In this document: positions 63,891 to 64,000 of the stretch, piece after piece
Layout of the letters: the number at the start of each line of letters is the position of its first letter
Numbering within the stretch: position 1 is the first letter of the stretch
Assembly: GCA_021014325.1 (NCBI GenBank)
Contig: CM037462.1
Span: 1,830,318 to 1,894,317 of the forward strand
Length of the DNA: 64,000 nt
From: Plazaster borealis
Taxonomy: Eukaryota > Echinodermata > Asteroidea > Forcipulatida > Labidiasteridae
Reading direction: 5' to 3'
Notes under the pieces: model-generated
What the model was told of the DNA's origin: nothing
The model's input: the letters and a program-made list of their open reading frames with translations, nothing else
Database searches by the model: none
Translations under genes and position numbers: made by a program

Positions 63891-64000
63891 TTGACGTTGT
63901 GATGATACATGATGACATTGGCCTATAACACAGTTGTATCGTCAAAGAAATTTTGATTGCAAGATCTTTGCATGACCATTTGTTATCTAATTATTTTGTT

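Overview
The window is eukaryotic, intron-rich and A+T-rich, and packed with short inverted-repeat transposons, tRNA-derived SINEs and decayed LINEs. The best guess is an echinoderm. The fucolectin-type modules, the Tie-like ectodomain and the look of the repeats suggest a sea star, but no taxonomic marker proves this.

The window is dominated by two plus-strand tandem paralogs that I assembled exon by exon from splice sites, phases and homology. Gene A (91..34469, 5' end outside) encodes a receptor protein tyrosine phosphatase. In order it has three fucolectin/FTP (F5/8C-like) modules (the first partial), a Tie2-type Ig-like domain, a second Ig domain, a Tie-like EGF cassette, about five FN3 domains, one transmembrane helix, a proline-rich juxtamembrane segment, a catalytically intact PTP domain (D1), a degenerate second PTP domain (D2), and a short tail ending in a YENL motif. 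The joined exons give about 1,933 residues without an internal stop. Gene B (41597..63383, 3' end outside) starts with a signal peptide, has two FTP modules and repeats the same Ig-EGF-FN3 ectodomain. It then reaches a transmembrane exon unlike that of gene A; its cytoplasmic part lies beyond the window.

Layout: 1-7 kb holds the FTP modules of A, with an internal tandem duplication of about 3.3 kb. 7-9.8 kb is an intron with an old LINE endonuclease relic that also sits at the matching place in B. 9.8-19.2 kb is the Ig/EGF/FN3 part of A. 20-23 kb is the membrane region, 25-29.6 kb D1 and 30-34.5 kb D2. 34.5-41.6 kb is intergenic and full of MITEs. 41.6-47.5 kb is intron 1 of B, with a decayed L1/Tx1-like LINE. 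47.5-63.4 kb is the ectodomain of B.

The main biological interest is as follows. A Tie-like extracellular region is joined to a phosphatase rather than a kinase. The two paralogs are almost identical in some introns yet differ mostly by amino-acid-changing substitutions in adjacent FN3 exons. High identity between the copies stops just after the last FN3 exon, next to a different transmembrane exon in B. B also carries a one-base deletion in a 42-nt frame-neutral exon. Together this looks like a young, actively converting and diversifying receptor pair.
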